This document shows, in pieces, positions 55,801-64,000 of a DNA stretch of 64,000 nucleotides (positions within the stretch are counted from its first letter, which is position 1; every line of letters begins with the position of its first letter). Source of the DNA: Ferruginibacter sp. GTDB lineage: Bacteria > Bacteroidota > Bacteroidia > Chitinophagales > Chitinophagaceae. The stretch spans positions 1 to 64,000 of the forward strand of contig JANXSK010000093.1 of NCBI GenBank assembly GCA_025352695.1. The letters are read 5' to 3'. A program made the position numbers and the translations under genes. The notes beneath the pieces were generated by a model. It saw only the letters and a list, made by a program, of their open reading frames with translations. It did not search any database and had not been told where the DNA came from.

Positions 55801-57088
55801 TGCCAATCCAATTTGTAAAATACATGGGCAACCAATAACTTTTTCCTACTTGGCTATCTACCTGCGATGGATACACCTGGAAAGGCATTTCAATTTCTAT
55901 ATTCACCTCGTTGCCAATGGATATATCACCAATTTTATAATCCTGATTGGTTATTAATGTATTTAAACTTTCCCACGGTTTATCAGTACTTTGTCTTACA
56001 TCAACGCGGTATCCAAATAGTCCCAAAGGTGTATCGATACGTTTACCAGGTTCATCAGGATTTTCGGCAAGTTGGCGCATGTACCAAATTAATAATTGTT
56101 CATCATCCCAACCAAGTCTAATACCAGCATCATGCACAGGATGTGCGCCATCAGGTGCTTCTTTTAATAAATTTAAACTAACCGGCTGGTTGCTGTGAAT
56201 AATTTTTGCAAAGCCATCATCGTAAGCATTTACTTCTTTAAAAATACTGTCCCAGGGAGCTTTGGGTTCAGTAAAAACGCCACCAAAACTATGTAACACA
56301 GGAAATAGAACCGGAGCAAATAACGATCTTTTTTCACCTGCTTTTAATTTAGGAATTCTTGCTGCAAATCTTTTAATAAATGAGCCATCTTCAGGGTCAT
56401 TTGTCCAGGAATCATTTTGTGTATTTTGTTCATCAGGGTTTGCAATGTCGACAAACAAGTAACCACCTTTTTCAAACCATTCGGGTTGTAATGCAATACT
56501 GGTACTATAAACAAAGCCACAAGCTTTTGCCAGCAATGGTTGCCGAAGAAGGTATCCAAATATTTTTCCCCAACTTAATTTATCTACTGTTTTAGGATTA
56601 TCATTAGGTTTAGAATCCCTGATAGCACAATGGTAACTATCATCTGTAACTGCATTTGGATGACGGGGGCAAGTAAAATTAAATGAATTTCGATAGGAGA
56701 GCGGCAGGTATTTTTTTACAGTAATTCCCGGATTGGGCGCTTCAGCCTTATCTGCTGATGTATTGTTTATCTGAGCCCCAAAACTTGCTTCAACAGCTTT
56801 TAGCAGCGCTTCTTTTTTTGCTGCCGTTTTTACCACCAATGGAAATGGAATAGGCAATGCCGGATTGCCATTGTCAACCGGAAACTCTTCAAGACCAACA
56901 ACAATTTTTGCTTCAAATTGCGGAACTAATTGCGCAAAGGGTAGCATTCTTTTTAATGTTGGTACCACAGCTTCTGTTTGTATAAACGGATCCCTGTTTC
57001 TTGGTAAAAAAACAATGTTAAAAAACAAGGTATTATTTTCTACTTTTTGTGGAAACACCAAAGTGGTGTACCGATAGTTATTACTCAT
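52865..57088 (-). CDS. Giant protein of unknown function (1407 aa), no signal peptide
   Basis: I do not recognise this protein. The N-terminus (MSNNYRYTTLVFPQKVE) is not a signal peptide, and there is no membrane segment, so it looks cytoplasmic or exported without a classical signal. It is rich in beta-type sequence: an Fn3-like edge (VYGHTYFFRVRFCDLSNGG near 470-490), and later LRYLWIEL- and FFTYEFRIGHGHW-like strands. A Cys/His segment (FTCPRHPNAVTDDSYHC, about 138-154) might bind metal, and it ends PFVCCTD. Helical parts near the C-terminus (LFEKRQQEAAHNF) break the beta pattern. It starts 28 bp after the 1812-residue gene on the same strand, so they are surely one operon and likely partners. 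Confidence 0.8.
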   Translation of the reverse strand: MSNNYRYTTLVFPQKVENNTLFFNIVFLPRNRDPFIQTEAVVPTLKRMLPFAQLVPQFEAKIVVGLEEFPVDNGNPALPIPFPLVVKTAAKKEALLKAVEASFGAQINNTSADKAEAPNPGITVKKYLPLSYRNSFNFTCPRHPNAVTDDSYHCAIRDSKPNDNPKTVDKLSWGKIFGYLLRQPLLAKACGFVYSTSIALQPEWFEKGGYLFVDIANPDEQNTQNDSWTNDPEDGSFIKRFAARIPKLKAGEKRSLFAPVLFPVLHSFGGVFTEPKAPWDSIFKEVNAYDDGFAKIIHSNQPVSLNLLKEAPDGAHPVHDAGIRLGWDDEQLLIWYMRQLAENPDEPGKRIDTPLGLFGYRVDVRQSTDKPWESLNTLITNQDYKIGDISIGNEVNIEIEMPFQVYPSQVDSQVGKSYWLPMYFTNWIGKSLVLKDDVAAKLYKHDVSTAPVNTNQIFTEKQVSFKLVYGHTYFFRVRFCDLSNGGPLIDAEISPLKQSPNPAEEVNFKRFIQPGKLRFINLKDLLVKTIDENNVSFEKNYVDFYNETIVNGEEVYNANPVINLKRPLLGYPAVLFTNKYDENEAIGRLQAIADADADPLNPAATRVGLGIADPDVSKVEIIVEAETPKMDNLLSYSGQENYAQLYTTYRNFDAINFDEILDIPFTFMDAPNLNLINFDNEGSNPFNNLTLLKNNLDARTDVVVPTGRKIRITLRSVCEENDVYFGSINGPKEKQTRFGATTQIFLYKESVLEDLLLQPWQTIPIVQGIFLQPDAPVVKLGGLNDLFTQFGSSNKPNIVQRLAKQLGIESKGLTLVSNKGQRIVFGCSNHIRHSLAPDQSSITFASKEDLADHWLGCIVYKLNRDWSWDALEDIAFTFERIKKFKNDLVNPAEQQLYLGDIELKSAVSFEALQQDRFGNINRNETIVVFIDAIEPKSTFTKEDGALRFPDEQEIEYTIKAKFKKNHGNNPVLQQPQLLTLPTTVNPSQVPKLASVGIAFSPYLIHGNYESTEVRQRYLWIELTEPVKDPNDTLYCRVLAYAPDQLISNNDFELFGAPEDPPLPIDPEYIRVITSNQSDDLAGLSAMQFLTKATDSDLHYLMPIPPGMHSESVELFGFFTYEFRIGHGHWADRKNNLWSTAQGRYGRALKVTGLQHPAPNLLCVVNRDEERLYVNAPYAQAVINGKNVTAEPPRTQLWCLLYAQVHQADGKAFRNILLDDRYMDWKKKLFEIPENEKLLVNTYQNFIQREDYLKATNFNNTRTLDKVTINAQIIAGAQLAIFKDQLRIGTAVWTTKEVYSLLNQYGLPEDASLSVLTVEVFGNITNIKEHLSKLFEKRQQEAAHNFMAKNMDVSAATMFKEKVIQAGRQQTEDFFATVQLKPLSNGLGHYRILRTSPLTAVPFVCCTD

Positions 57089-57116
57089 TTCAATAAGATT
57101 TAATTTACTAAAAAAA

Positions 57117-60100
57117 TTATGCTACCTGCCTTTGTTCGCCCCATGTTTCGCTAAAGCTGATATCAATAATCAGGAAGATGCTGATATCAATTGCAAAGGT
57201 TACCTGTGCAGAGCAGTCGGTTCTGTCATTGGTTCTTTTTATGGTACCTTTTGCTTCGATGGTAATGGTAACGCCTACGAGACCACCTAATATTTCTGCA
57301 TGACCACGGAAGTACATGAAAGCAGTAATGCTTATTTCTTTGCTATCCGCATACATTTCAACACCCACCATAAAGGTTACGGTTGCATTGCCAACAACTG
57401 GCAGGCCCACAGTTATACTTGCACCAAAACCAAATTTTAAAGTAAGGTTAGGACCAACTGCTGTATCGCAGGCAATCTTTACATCCACTGAACCGTTGGC
57501 ATAAATTGTACCTACACCAACAGAAGTACACATTACACTTAAACCACCATGAAACTTTAAAAAAGCCCCAGCGGTAGGTAATAGTTGGGTGGGATCTGTA
57601 GTAATTTTTAGTGCGGCATTAAAATAAACACCTAACCCCATTGAAGCCTCTAGTTTGAGGGGAGTTTGCGGATTGTCATACACTTCTTTGACAGGAGGGA
57701 AACGAACCAGCGGAATTTCTTTGGTTGCTTCAAATTTATATTCCCATATTTCTCCTGCATTGCCCATCGCAACTTTTAATCCCTTCTTTAGAGCAGCACC
57801 ATAATCACCTACAGAAACATCGGCCAATACTTGTAGTAAATCAATTATAGGCTGTAATGCAGGATGAAACTCAATTTCTGGGGTTGGTAAACCTCCATCG
57901 CCACCAACATCGCCACCATAAGCCGCAGCTTTTCCTTTTTTAGCATCAAAATTTCCTTTAATTCTCATTAGTCGCTTAAATGTTCCCAGGTCTACCACCA
58001 TAGATAAATCATTCAATCTTCCTTTCCATGTTTCGGCAGCATCTGTTGCCGCAGCCCCAATTTTTGAAGCGATGTCAAAATTTAGTTTACTTTCCTTTTT
58101 TGAGCCCGGCGAATCGGCTTCGGGGTTATTTTTATCCAGCTTACTTGTTTTGTATTCTATATAAATTTTAAGACCATCCATTTCTACCAACGGCACATCA
58201 GAATCTGGCACATCAAATTTTAAGGCCTTGTCTATGACTCCATCCACAGCACCTTTTATCAATTGCATTCCTTGCTCCACTGCGGCTTCTCCTTGCTTAA
58301 CAGCATCTATTCGTAATAATTTAAACACATCGCTGGCGCCATCTTTAATGCCTTCAATGTCAAATGCTTTTGCAATTGTATTTCCAGCGCCATCTACACC
58401 CTGCATTAAAGAAAAAGCTTTTCCAAAATCAGTAACGGCATCACCAATATTTGGAAAAATGCCTTTCCCCGTCATCATCCTGTAAGCATCTGCAAATAAA
58501 GGAGGTGTTTTACTTAATAAGGTTTTTTCTAAATTTTTAAAAGAAGGGGTGAGAAATAGTGCTTTTTGAGTTCCCATGTTTTGTAATATCCCAAAGTTGA
58601 TGGTGCCTGCTGTTACCGTACGAATCAGTTCCATGGGATGAGCCATTCGAATAAGCGTATTTTTGGCTGCTGCTTCATCTATTACTTTTTCTTCAATCCA
58701 TTTTCCTACACGAATTAATGGTACAGTCAAGCCGTCCTGCAAAGGTGTTACTTCACCTGTTCCGGTGTTGTGCTGCACAATTGTCCAGCTGCCATCTTTT
58801 GGTAAGATAACATTACCTCTTGCTGCTAAAACAAAAATTATATTGCCATTTTCATCTACTGAAGGGCTCACATCAAATCGATTGACACGGAAATTTTGAT
58901 TGCTTTGGTTAATATCAACCTGGCAATCAATGGCACCTCCTATAGCACCATTTTGTTGTTGTATTAATTCTTTAAACTGTGCTTCTTTTAGAGGAATACC
59001 GGGCGGAGAAACTTGTACATACCCCAATATTTTTTTTGAAGGTGTTACATTGCGTTGATTACCTAATTTATCTTTTATTGCATATTTTCCCTGTACTGTA
59101 TTTTCAATAGCAATATCCGCATCAAACCAAACCGGTTGGCAAATAACATCAAATAATACTGGTGCAGGAGCTGGCATTTCTCTGCCCAAAGGATTGATAT
59201 AAAGTTCACCTGTATTATATTGAATTGTAGAAGTATATCGGTTGATTGTACTATCTTCTTTAATATTTTTAATATTGAATAGCCCATTTACAAGGCCGGG
59301 ATGAAACACATACGGCTGCTTAGTTACAGGGTTGTTGGCAACATCATTATAGGTGTACCTAAAATCAAAAATACCATCACTTTCTGCAATCCACCCGCTA
59401 TCAGTTCTATGTATATATCCACTGCTTTCCCTATGCAGGGTGATGGTTCTTACAACCCTTATACCCCATGGATAAAGAATAGACTTTATTTGAATTACTT
59501 CATGCCCTGTTCTGCCCATCATCACATCAAATCTTGCCTGGCTGGTTTGTGCAATGGCAGCTGTAGGACTTAACCAGTTGCTAAACAAGCTGGCACCGTA
59601 ACCACTAAAATCAATTCGGGAAACAGGTACACCACGGGTTACACCACCAGGATCATTAATGGAATTTATAAAAAACTCTGTGTTAAAAGTTTCGGTAACG
59701 GTACCGCCCAGTGTACTTCTGCCATGTGCAGAACCATCAGCATCCAGTACATTATTTACCTGAAGGATGTAACCAGGAAACATAGGACTATCATGCTCTG
59801 ATGGATTTGCACCAGGCTTACCATAATCTCCGGCATTGGCAGTAATTTGTATGCCACTAACCAACATTGTTTTGCCAGCTTTAAATGTGTACTGATTTTT
59901 TTCAATTGTTGGTTTAACTGTTTCAACCCCATTTTTATTTAATACAGCAAGTGCCCTTAATCCAAAAGGTAATGTAAACGCAGCTATCGTAAATGCAGCT
60001 GGATTATTTTTAAATTCATCAATAATATAATTAACTACCGGAATGGGGGAAAGTGCTACTGGTTTATTGCTCACATTAAAAATTCGGGTAGGTCCTCCGT

Positions 60101-62555
60101 CATCTGGATAATAATTAAAACCAAGTAAAGGATCCATTGCGGGCGGTGGTGAACTGGTTTGATAAGACCAGTTTAATACAGGCTCCCAGGCAATTTGAGG
60201 CAAAGTAAACGATCTAACATTTATGCCCGGTGCTTGTACTGACATATCCTGCACTATAAACGGTAATGCATTGTTTATTGTAGTATCTGTATTGGAATAA
60301 AGTAGTGTTGCGGTTGGTATCATGGTCATTCTACCTCTGCTCAATAAGCCAAAACTAATACCCATCTGGTTAGCGTTGCTGCTTACATCTAACAACGAAA
60401 ATGAATCTGTAAGCAGGTTACCAAAACGGTCATCCCATGTTTGTTCGTAGTTTGGAATCTCGTTATTATTTGCCAACATTGAAAGCGACTTAATTGCTTC
60501 GGCACCAGACTGTCCCTGTGGCACATTATACATGGCAGCCCGAACGTTTTGGGTATCTAACATTTCGGTACCAATGCTGCTTCTTAAAGTACTTGCATTT
60601 ATAATTGCTTTGTTACCAGCATCCTGATTTACGGCTTGGGCATTATCAAAAGGTAGGTTACCAAAATGAAAAGTAGTTGTAACAGTATCAAATCCCTGTA
60701 CATTTACCGGGTCGATATTTGGCTTACTGCTTATGCGGCACACCAGCCAGAGCCAGATACTTCGGTTACCTTCAAATACAGCACCATTGTTTCCTCTGCC
60801 ATTTTCAAATTGTCTTTTTAGTAAACTGATATTTGCAGCATACGGATCTGGAAGGGTAGGGAGATAGGCATATAACCCTATAGTTAAAAATACTTTGGCA
60901 TAGATGGCTTTTTGCCAATCAGCACTACAATCTACACTAAGCAGACAACCATTGACAGGTGTTGTTGTAAAGAGGGCATTTTCCAAAGCCAGCGCAATTG
61001 GTTTTATATTTATTGCCGCACTGCCAGGTATTGGGTTGCTGTTGTCAAAAAGAATGTTGTCATCATACAACATTGCAATTTTGTGTACAGCATTGGAAGC
61101 AAATAATGCCACACTTCCTTTTGTATAAACAGCCAATGCTTCTCCGTTTACCTTAACAGGACGGTCAATTAAAACATTGGAATCACAAAGTGTTACAACA
61201 ACTTCATCACCTTTACTTAAGGTGTTATAAATAAAAACAGCTTCTTTTAAAAAAGTAAACTCGGCAGAAGTACCATGTGTATTGATTTCATCTTTCCATA
61301 AATTTATTAGCTGTGTACTACCGATAGCGTTACTTTTAAGATCAGTAATACCAATGCGGCCAGGTTCGGCAATAATTAAAGGACTAGGCAATAATGTATC
61401 AGTGCCAAACACCGCCTGCCGTATACAGCTAAGCCCTTTATCTAACAATAATAATAAAGCGCCATTGCCATCAGTTTCCAATAGTTGATTTAAATCGATT
61501 ACTGCTGTTGGTAAACCCCACCAACAGTTTTTTATAGCAGCAGTTCCGGAAATTACCTGAAAGGGAGAAAGGCATTGATTGATGGAAAAAATTATTGGCG
61601 ACGAAACCAATGGCAATAGCAACCTGTTAGTAGTTGCATCATACAAAATATTTTGATTGCCTTGCCATTCACTTTTGCCTTCTTGTCCGTAAATAAGCCA
61701 CTGTAAAGGATCTAATGAAAGTATGGTATGTGCAAAAGCAGTAAAAGAAAAAGTCCACTTTTTGGGCAAGATAATATTTAAAGCTCTTGCATCGACTCCG
61801 TGATCGTCTGTTGCAGTTGTAGTATCGGGCAAAGGCTGTTCCATATCCAATGCTACCTGTACTGTTACACTACCCGGTACTGTTAACTGATTGTTGATTA
61901 TTTGAGGCATTTCACTGACTGATAAAGTTCCTCCTTTAACACGGATGCCACAGTAACGATCTACCGGGGCGGTGCTGCTAAATAAGCCGGCATTTATCCA
62001 TACGCTGCCAGGTACAATTGTATATTGCCTTGTTAATTCTGGAGGTAATTGTGGGCCAACAATATTTTTAATTAAAAACTCGGCCTTAAATAAAATTGCA
62101 GGATAGGCTTGACCAGCGAAATACAAGGCTACCAACTTTTCTACTTTAAAAAAATCAAACCATTTTCGTCGTCCATCACTTCCTATAAAAGGACCAAGAG
62201 TAGTTAAAACCCTTGCTCCGCCTGCCCATGAGGGAATGCTGCCTGCAATTTGTGATGACCTTACAGGAGTTTCTCTGATAAATACTTTCAGGTTATTTCT
62301 TACATTGTCTTGTAAGACCTGTTTTACCTTTTCATCAATATTTTGTAGCCTCGTACCTTTTATATTTTGACTAAAGAAAAAATCAGAAGATTCGAACGAA
62401 AATGACTGATTGGTAGTACTGGAAATATCCTGATGTTGAAGCGTTTGGGCTAATAACTCCTGTAAATTATCAAGCTGCTGTTCTTCTTCAGTTGTCGATG
62501 CATAAAGGTTTCCGGTGATGGATGCCAATAACGCAGTTAAGGTTTGCTGTAGCAT
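57117..62555 (-). CDS. Giant protein of unknown function (1812 aa), no signal peptide
   Basis: I do not recognise this protein. It starts MLQQTLTALLASITGNLYAS with a short hydrophobic stretch but no basic n-region, and then has a helical acidic part (EEEQQLDNLQELLAQTLQ). The middle (about 100-1250) is beta-rich and has many WxxP/NPxxA-type loops. About 1300-1500 looks helical. The last 250 residues are a Gly/Val/Ile-rich run with alternating hydrophobicity (GLSVMCTSVGVGTIYANGSV, FGFGASITVGLPVVGNATV), which could be amphipathic beta strands of a barrel, a fibre or a sheet stack. First gene of a two-gene operon; the promoter should lie to its right, where I found no clear box. Confidence 0.8.
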   Translation of the reverse strand: MLQQTLTALLASITGNLYASTTEEEQQLDNLQELLAQTLQHQDISSTTNQSFSFESSDFFFSQNIKGTRLQNIDEKVKQVLQDNVRNNLKVFIRETPVRSSQIAGSIPSWAGGARVLTTLGPFIGSDGRRKWFDFFKVEKLVALYFAGQAYPAILFKAEFLIKNIVGPQLPPELTRQYTIVPGSVWINAGLFSSTAPVDRYCGIRVKGGTLSVSEMPQIINNQLTVPGSVTVQVALDMEQPLPDTTTATDDHGVDARALNIILPKKWTFSFTAFAHTILSLDPLQWLIYGQEGKSEWQGNQNILYDATTNRLLLPLVSSPIIFSINQCLSPFQVISGTAAIKNCWWGLPTAVIDLNQLLETDGNGALLLLLDKGLSCIRQAVFGTDTLLPSPLIIAEPGRIGITDLKSNAIGSTQLINLWKDEINTHGTSAEFTFLKEAVFIYNTLSKGDEVVVTLCDSNVLIDRPVKVNGEALAVYTKGSVALFASNAVHKIAMLYDDNILFDNSNPIPGSAAINIKPIALALENALFTTTPVNGCLLSVDCSADWQKAIYAKVFLTIGLYAYLPTLPDPYAANISLLKRQFENGRGNNGAVFEGNRSIWLWLVCRISSKPNIDPVNVQGFDTVTTTFHFGNLPFDNAQAVNQDAGNKAIINASTLRSSIGTEMLDTQNVRAAMYNVPQGQSGAEAIKSLSMLANNNEIPNYEQTWDDRFGNLLTDSFSLLDVSSNANQMGISFGLLSRGRMTMIPTATLLYSNTDTTINNALPFIVQDMSVQAPGINVRSFTLPQIAWEPVLNWSYQTSSPPPAMDPLLGFNYYPDDGGPTRIFNVSNKPVALSPIPVVNYIIDEFKNNPAAFTIAAFTLPFGLRALAVLNKNGVETVKPTIEKNQYTFKAGKTMLVSGIQITANAGDYGKPGANPSEHDSPMFPGYILQVNNVLDADGSAHGRSTLGGTVTETFNTEFFINSINDPGGVTRGVPVSRIDFSGYGASLFSNWLSPTAAIAQTSQARFDVMMGRTGHEVIQIKSILYPWGIRVVRTITLHRESSGYIHRTDSGWIAESDGIFDFRYTYNDVANNPVTKQPYVFHPGLVNGLFNIKNIKEDSTINRYTSTIQYNTGELYINPLGREMPAPAPVLFDVICQPVWFDADIAIENTVQGKYAIKDKLGNQRNVTPSKKILGYVQVSPPGIPLKEAQFKELIQQQNGAIGGAIDCQVDINQSNQNFRVNRFDVSPSVDENGNIIFVLAARGNVILPKDGSWTIVQHNTGTGEVTPLQDGLTVPLIRVGKWIEEKVIDEAAAKNTLIRMAHPMELIRTVTAGTINFGILQNMGTQKALFLTPSFKNLEKTLLSKTPPLFADAYRMMTGKGIFPNIGDAVTDFGKAFSLMQGVDGAGNTIAKAFDIEGIKDGASDVFKLLRIDAVKQGEAAVEQGMQLIKGAVDGVIDKALKFDVPDSDVPLVEMDGLKIYIEYKTSKLDKNNPEADSPGSKKESKLNFDIASKIGAAATDAAETWKGRLNDLSMVVDLGTFKRLMRIKGNFDAKKGKAAAYGGDVGGDGGLPTPEIEFHPALQPIIDLLQVLADVSVGDYGAALKKGLKVAMGNAGEIWEYKFEATKEIPLVRFPPVKEVYDNPQTPLKLEASMGLGVYFNAALKITTDPTQLLPTAGAFLKFHGGLSVMCTSVGVGTIYANGSVDVKIACDTAVGPNLTLKFGFGASITVGLPVVGNATVTFMVGVEMYADSKEISITAFMYFRGHAEILGGLVGVTITIEAKGTIKRTNDRTDCSAQVTFAIDISIFLIIDISFSETWGEQRQVA

Positions 62556-63242
62556 AGCAATAGTATTAAAATTAAAAGTATCAAAAATTACAAATGGCTG
62601 GAGAGGGAAATAAAAAGGGAGTTACTCATTATGAGAGACTAAAAGTAAAAAAAAAAAATATCATTCAAAATTATTTACACGTTAATTATTTAAATGGATA
62701 GTTTGATGTAGTAATTGGTTAAAACGCAACCAAAGTATTTAAAATGCTGTATCAAATATTTAAATGTGGTATGTGATAAAAGGATATCTCAGTTAAGTAA
62801 AAGTCAACTTCAATTTTTTGCCAGTATCGTGCAACCATTAAGCTAACATTTTGTTATTACCTTTTAATCTTATTTACTAAAATAATACACCTTTTAAATT
62901 TTATGTTCAAATATTTTCTTGCAAAAAATATCAATTTTAATTTAATTAATAGAGATGCTATTTGTGTATCAGATGCAATTAGTGAAAACAATCCGCATTA
63001 TCACAACGAAATAGTTACTGTTGGTTTGGAGCCATTAGTGGCATTTTATAAATCATTATTCGTTTAAAAATAAAGTTTTAGAAAATTTATTTATGCTACA
63101 AAAGTAGAAGTAGAGCATTAAACAGTGCTTATATATTAAAAGTTGATAAAATACTGCTGCGTATATTTTAGTAAATAACATAATAACACAATGCTTATCT
63201 ATAGATTGCAATTAACTTAACCAAAAATGGATTACAAATATT
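62556..63242. other. Intergenic region between the giant operon and trxB
   Basis: Nearly 690 AT-rich bases between divergent genes. A 54-codon open frame on the plus strand (62903-63067, MFKYFLAKNINFN...) has no recognisable family, no ribosome site and no codon signature beyond AT richness; I do not call it a gene. No RNA gene was seen. Confidence 0.35.
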
Positions 63243-63258
63243 ACTGTAAATTTACAGT
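63243..63258. promoter_or_regulatory. Perfect 16-bp palindrome upstream of trxB (candidate operator)
   Basis: ACTGTAAATTTACAGT equals its own reverse complement and ends 37 bp before the trxB start. It contains TAAATTTA, one base away from a -7 box, so a bound dimer could cover the promoter. Confidence 0.5.
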
Positions 63259-63295
63259 CGCTTTTAAAACAGCGTATCATCATTAAGAAAAAAAT

Positions 63296-64000
63296 ATGGA
63301 AAAAAATAGTATGGAAAAAGTTCATTGTTTAATAATTGGTTCTGGTCCGGCGGGTTATACTGCTGCTATTTATGCAAGCCGGGCAGGTTTAAAGCCCGTT
63401 TTATATCAAGGTATTCAGCCAGGTGGTCAGTTAACAATAACTACCGAAGTGGAGAATTATCCTGGCTACCCTGAAGGAATACAGGGTCCGGATATGATGG
63501 TAAATTTTGAGAATCAGGCAAAAAGAATGGGTACAGATATTAGGTACGGTTTGGCAACTAAAGTAGATTTTTCTAAACAACCATATAGAATAGAAATTGA
63601 TGAAGAAAAATGGATTGAAGCAGATGCAGTCATTATTTCTACAGGTGCATCGGCAAAATGGTTAGGCATTGAAAGTGAACAAAGATTGAATGGTTATGGC
63701 GTAAGTGCCTGTGCAGTCTGCGATGGATTTTTCTTTAAAACAAAGGAAGTTGCCATCGTTGGTGCAGGAGATACGGCCGCAGAAGAAGCGTTGTACTTAA
63801 GTAATATTTGTTCGCAGGTACACATGATTGTTAGAAAGGGTGAAATGAAAGCCAGCAAAGTAATGCAGACAAGGGTGTTAAATACAAAGAATATAACAGT
63901 GTATTGGCACAGTGAAACTGATGAAATTTTAGGCGAGAAAAAAGTGGAGGCGGTACGAATTAAAAATAATCAGACAGGTGAAAAAAAGGAGATTCCTGTC
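63296..64000 (+). CDS. trxB: Thioredoxin-disulfide reductase, N-terminal part (cut by right edge)
   Basis: The first 235 residues of a low-molecular-weight thioredoxin reductase, which passes electrons from NADPH through FAD to thioredoxin. FAD loop GSGPAG is at 15-20, the redox-active CAVC at Cys139 and Cys142, and the NADPH loop GAGDTA (156-161; usually GGGDSA) begins VGAGDTAAEEALYL. The sequence is open to the window edge. The start is ATG 63296, or 15 bp further at 63311 (MEKVHC). Confidence 0.93.
   Translation, partial: MEKNSMEKVHCLIIGSGPAGYTAAIYASRAGLKPVLYQGIQPGGQLTITTEVENYPGYPEGIQGPDMMVNFENQAKRMGTDIRYGLATKVDFSKQPYRIEIDEEKWIEADAVIISTGASAKWLGIESEQRLNGYGVSACAVCDGFFFKTKEVAIVGAGDTAAEEALYLSNICSQVHMIVRKGEMKASKVMQTRVLNTKNITVYWHSETDEILGEKKVEAVRIKNNQTGEKKEIPV

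Noticed and set aside
62903-63067. 54-codon plus-strand frame in the gap before trxB
   Set aside because: No ribosome binding site, no recognisable motif, and short open frames are expected in such AT-rich DNA.

Overview
This AT-rich window looks like chromosomal DNA of a Bacteroidota member, most likely of the Chitinophagaceae type. That placement is an inference from gene content and style, not from a marker-gene search. Signs are two secreted proteins with type IX secretion (T9SS) C-terminal domains, a short RpoD-like sigma factor, a long two-part signal peptidase I, GH36, SirB1-like and DUF5684-like families typical of the phylum, few Shine-Dalgarno sequences, and promoter elements of the TTG/TAnnTTTG kind.

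Layout. 1-0.3 kb: 3' end of an IS256-family transposase with its terminal repeat. 0.8-1.4 kb: an exported c-type cytochrome. 1.7-7.2 kb: a molybdenum cofactor cluster (moaD, moaA, moaC, mobA, a MoeB-rhodanese fusion, a TauE-type exporter, moeA) without moaE. 7.5-21 kb: metabolic and envelope genes (Bor-like lipoprotein plus FAD oxidoreductase, an exported unknown, DMT transporter, SDR, 5'-nucleotidase, Tat-exported PIG-L deacetylase, desaturase, GH36 alpha-galactosidase, acyltransferase 3, and a sigma-54-type response regulator without a DNA-binding domain). 21.1-21.7 kb: a clear alpha/beta hydrolase pseudogene. 21.9-30.4 kb: housekeeping genes (signal peptidase I, cytidine deaminase, ArsR regulator, CsaA, a GNAT gene cut by a stop codon, Dps, SirB1-like protein, a YcxB-like pseudogene, topoisomerase I).

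31-48 kb is an envelope region. Two T9SS cargo proteins (943 and 2056 aa) flank a six-gene same-strand block: FkbH-like HAD-IIIC enzyme, acyl carrier protein, and two tandem MBOAT + SGNH pairs. The block has the architecture of a Dlt/AlgI-J acylation machine, with FkbH in the place of the DltA ligase. I infer that a glyceryl-type group is loaded on the carrier and moved across the membrane to an envelope acceptor. 48-52.8 kb: a TlpA-like thioredoxin, pgi, threonine aldolase and rpoD.

52.9-62.6 kb holds two adjacent giant genes (1812 and 1407 aa products) without signal peptides that I cannot assign to any family; they are the most opaque part of the window. The right edge is the start of trxB, with a perfect 16-bp palindrome just upstream. 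No tRNA, rRNA or CRISPR array was seen. Three genes or gene remnants carry inactivating lesions (alpha/beta hydrolase, YcxB-like, GNAT).
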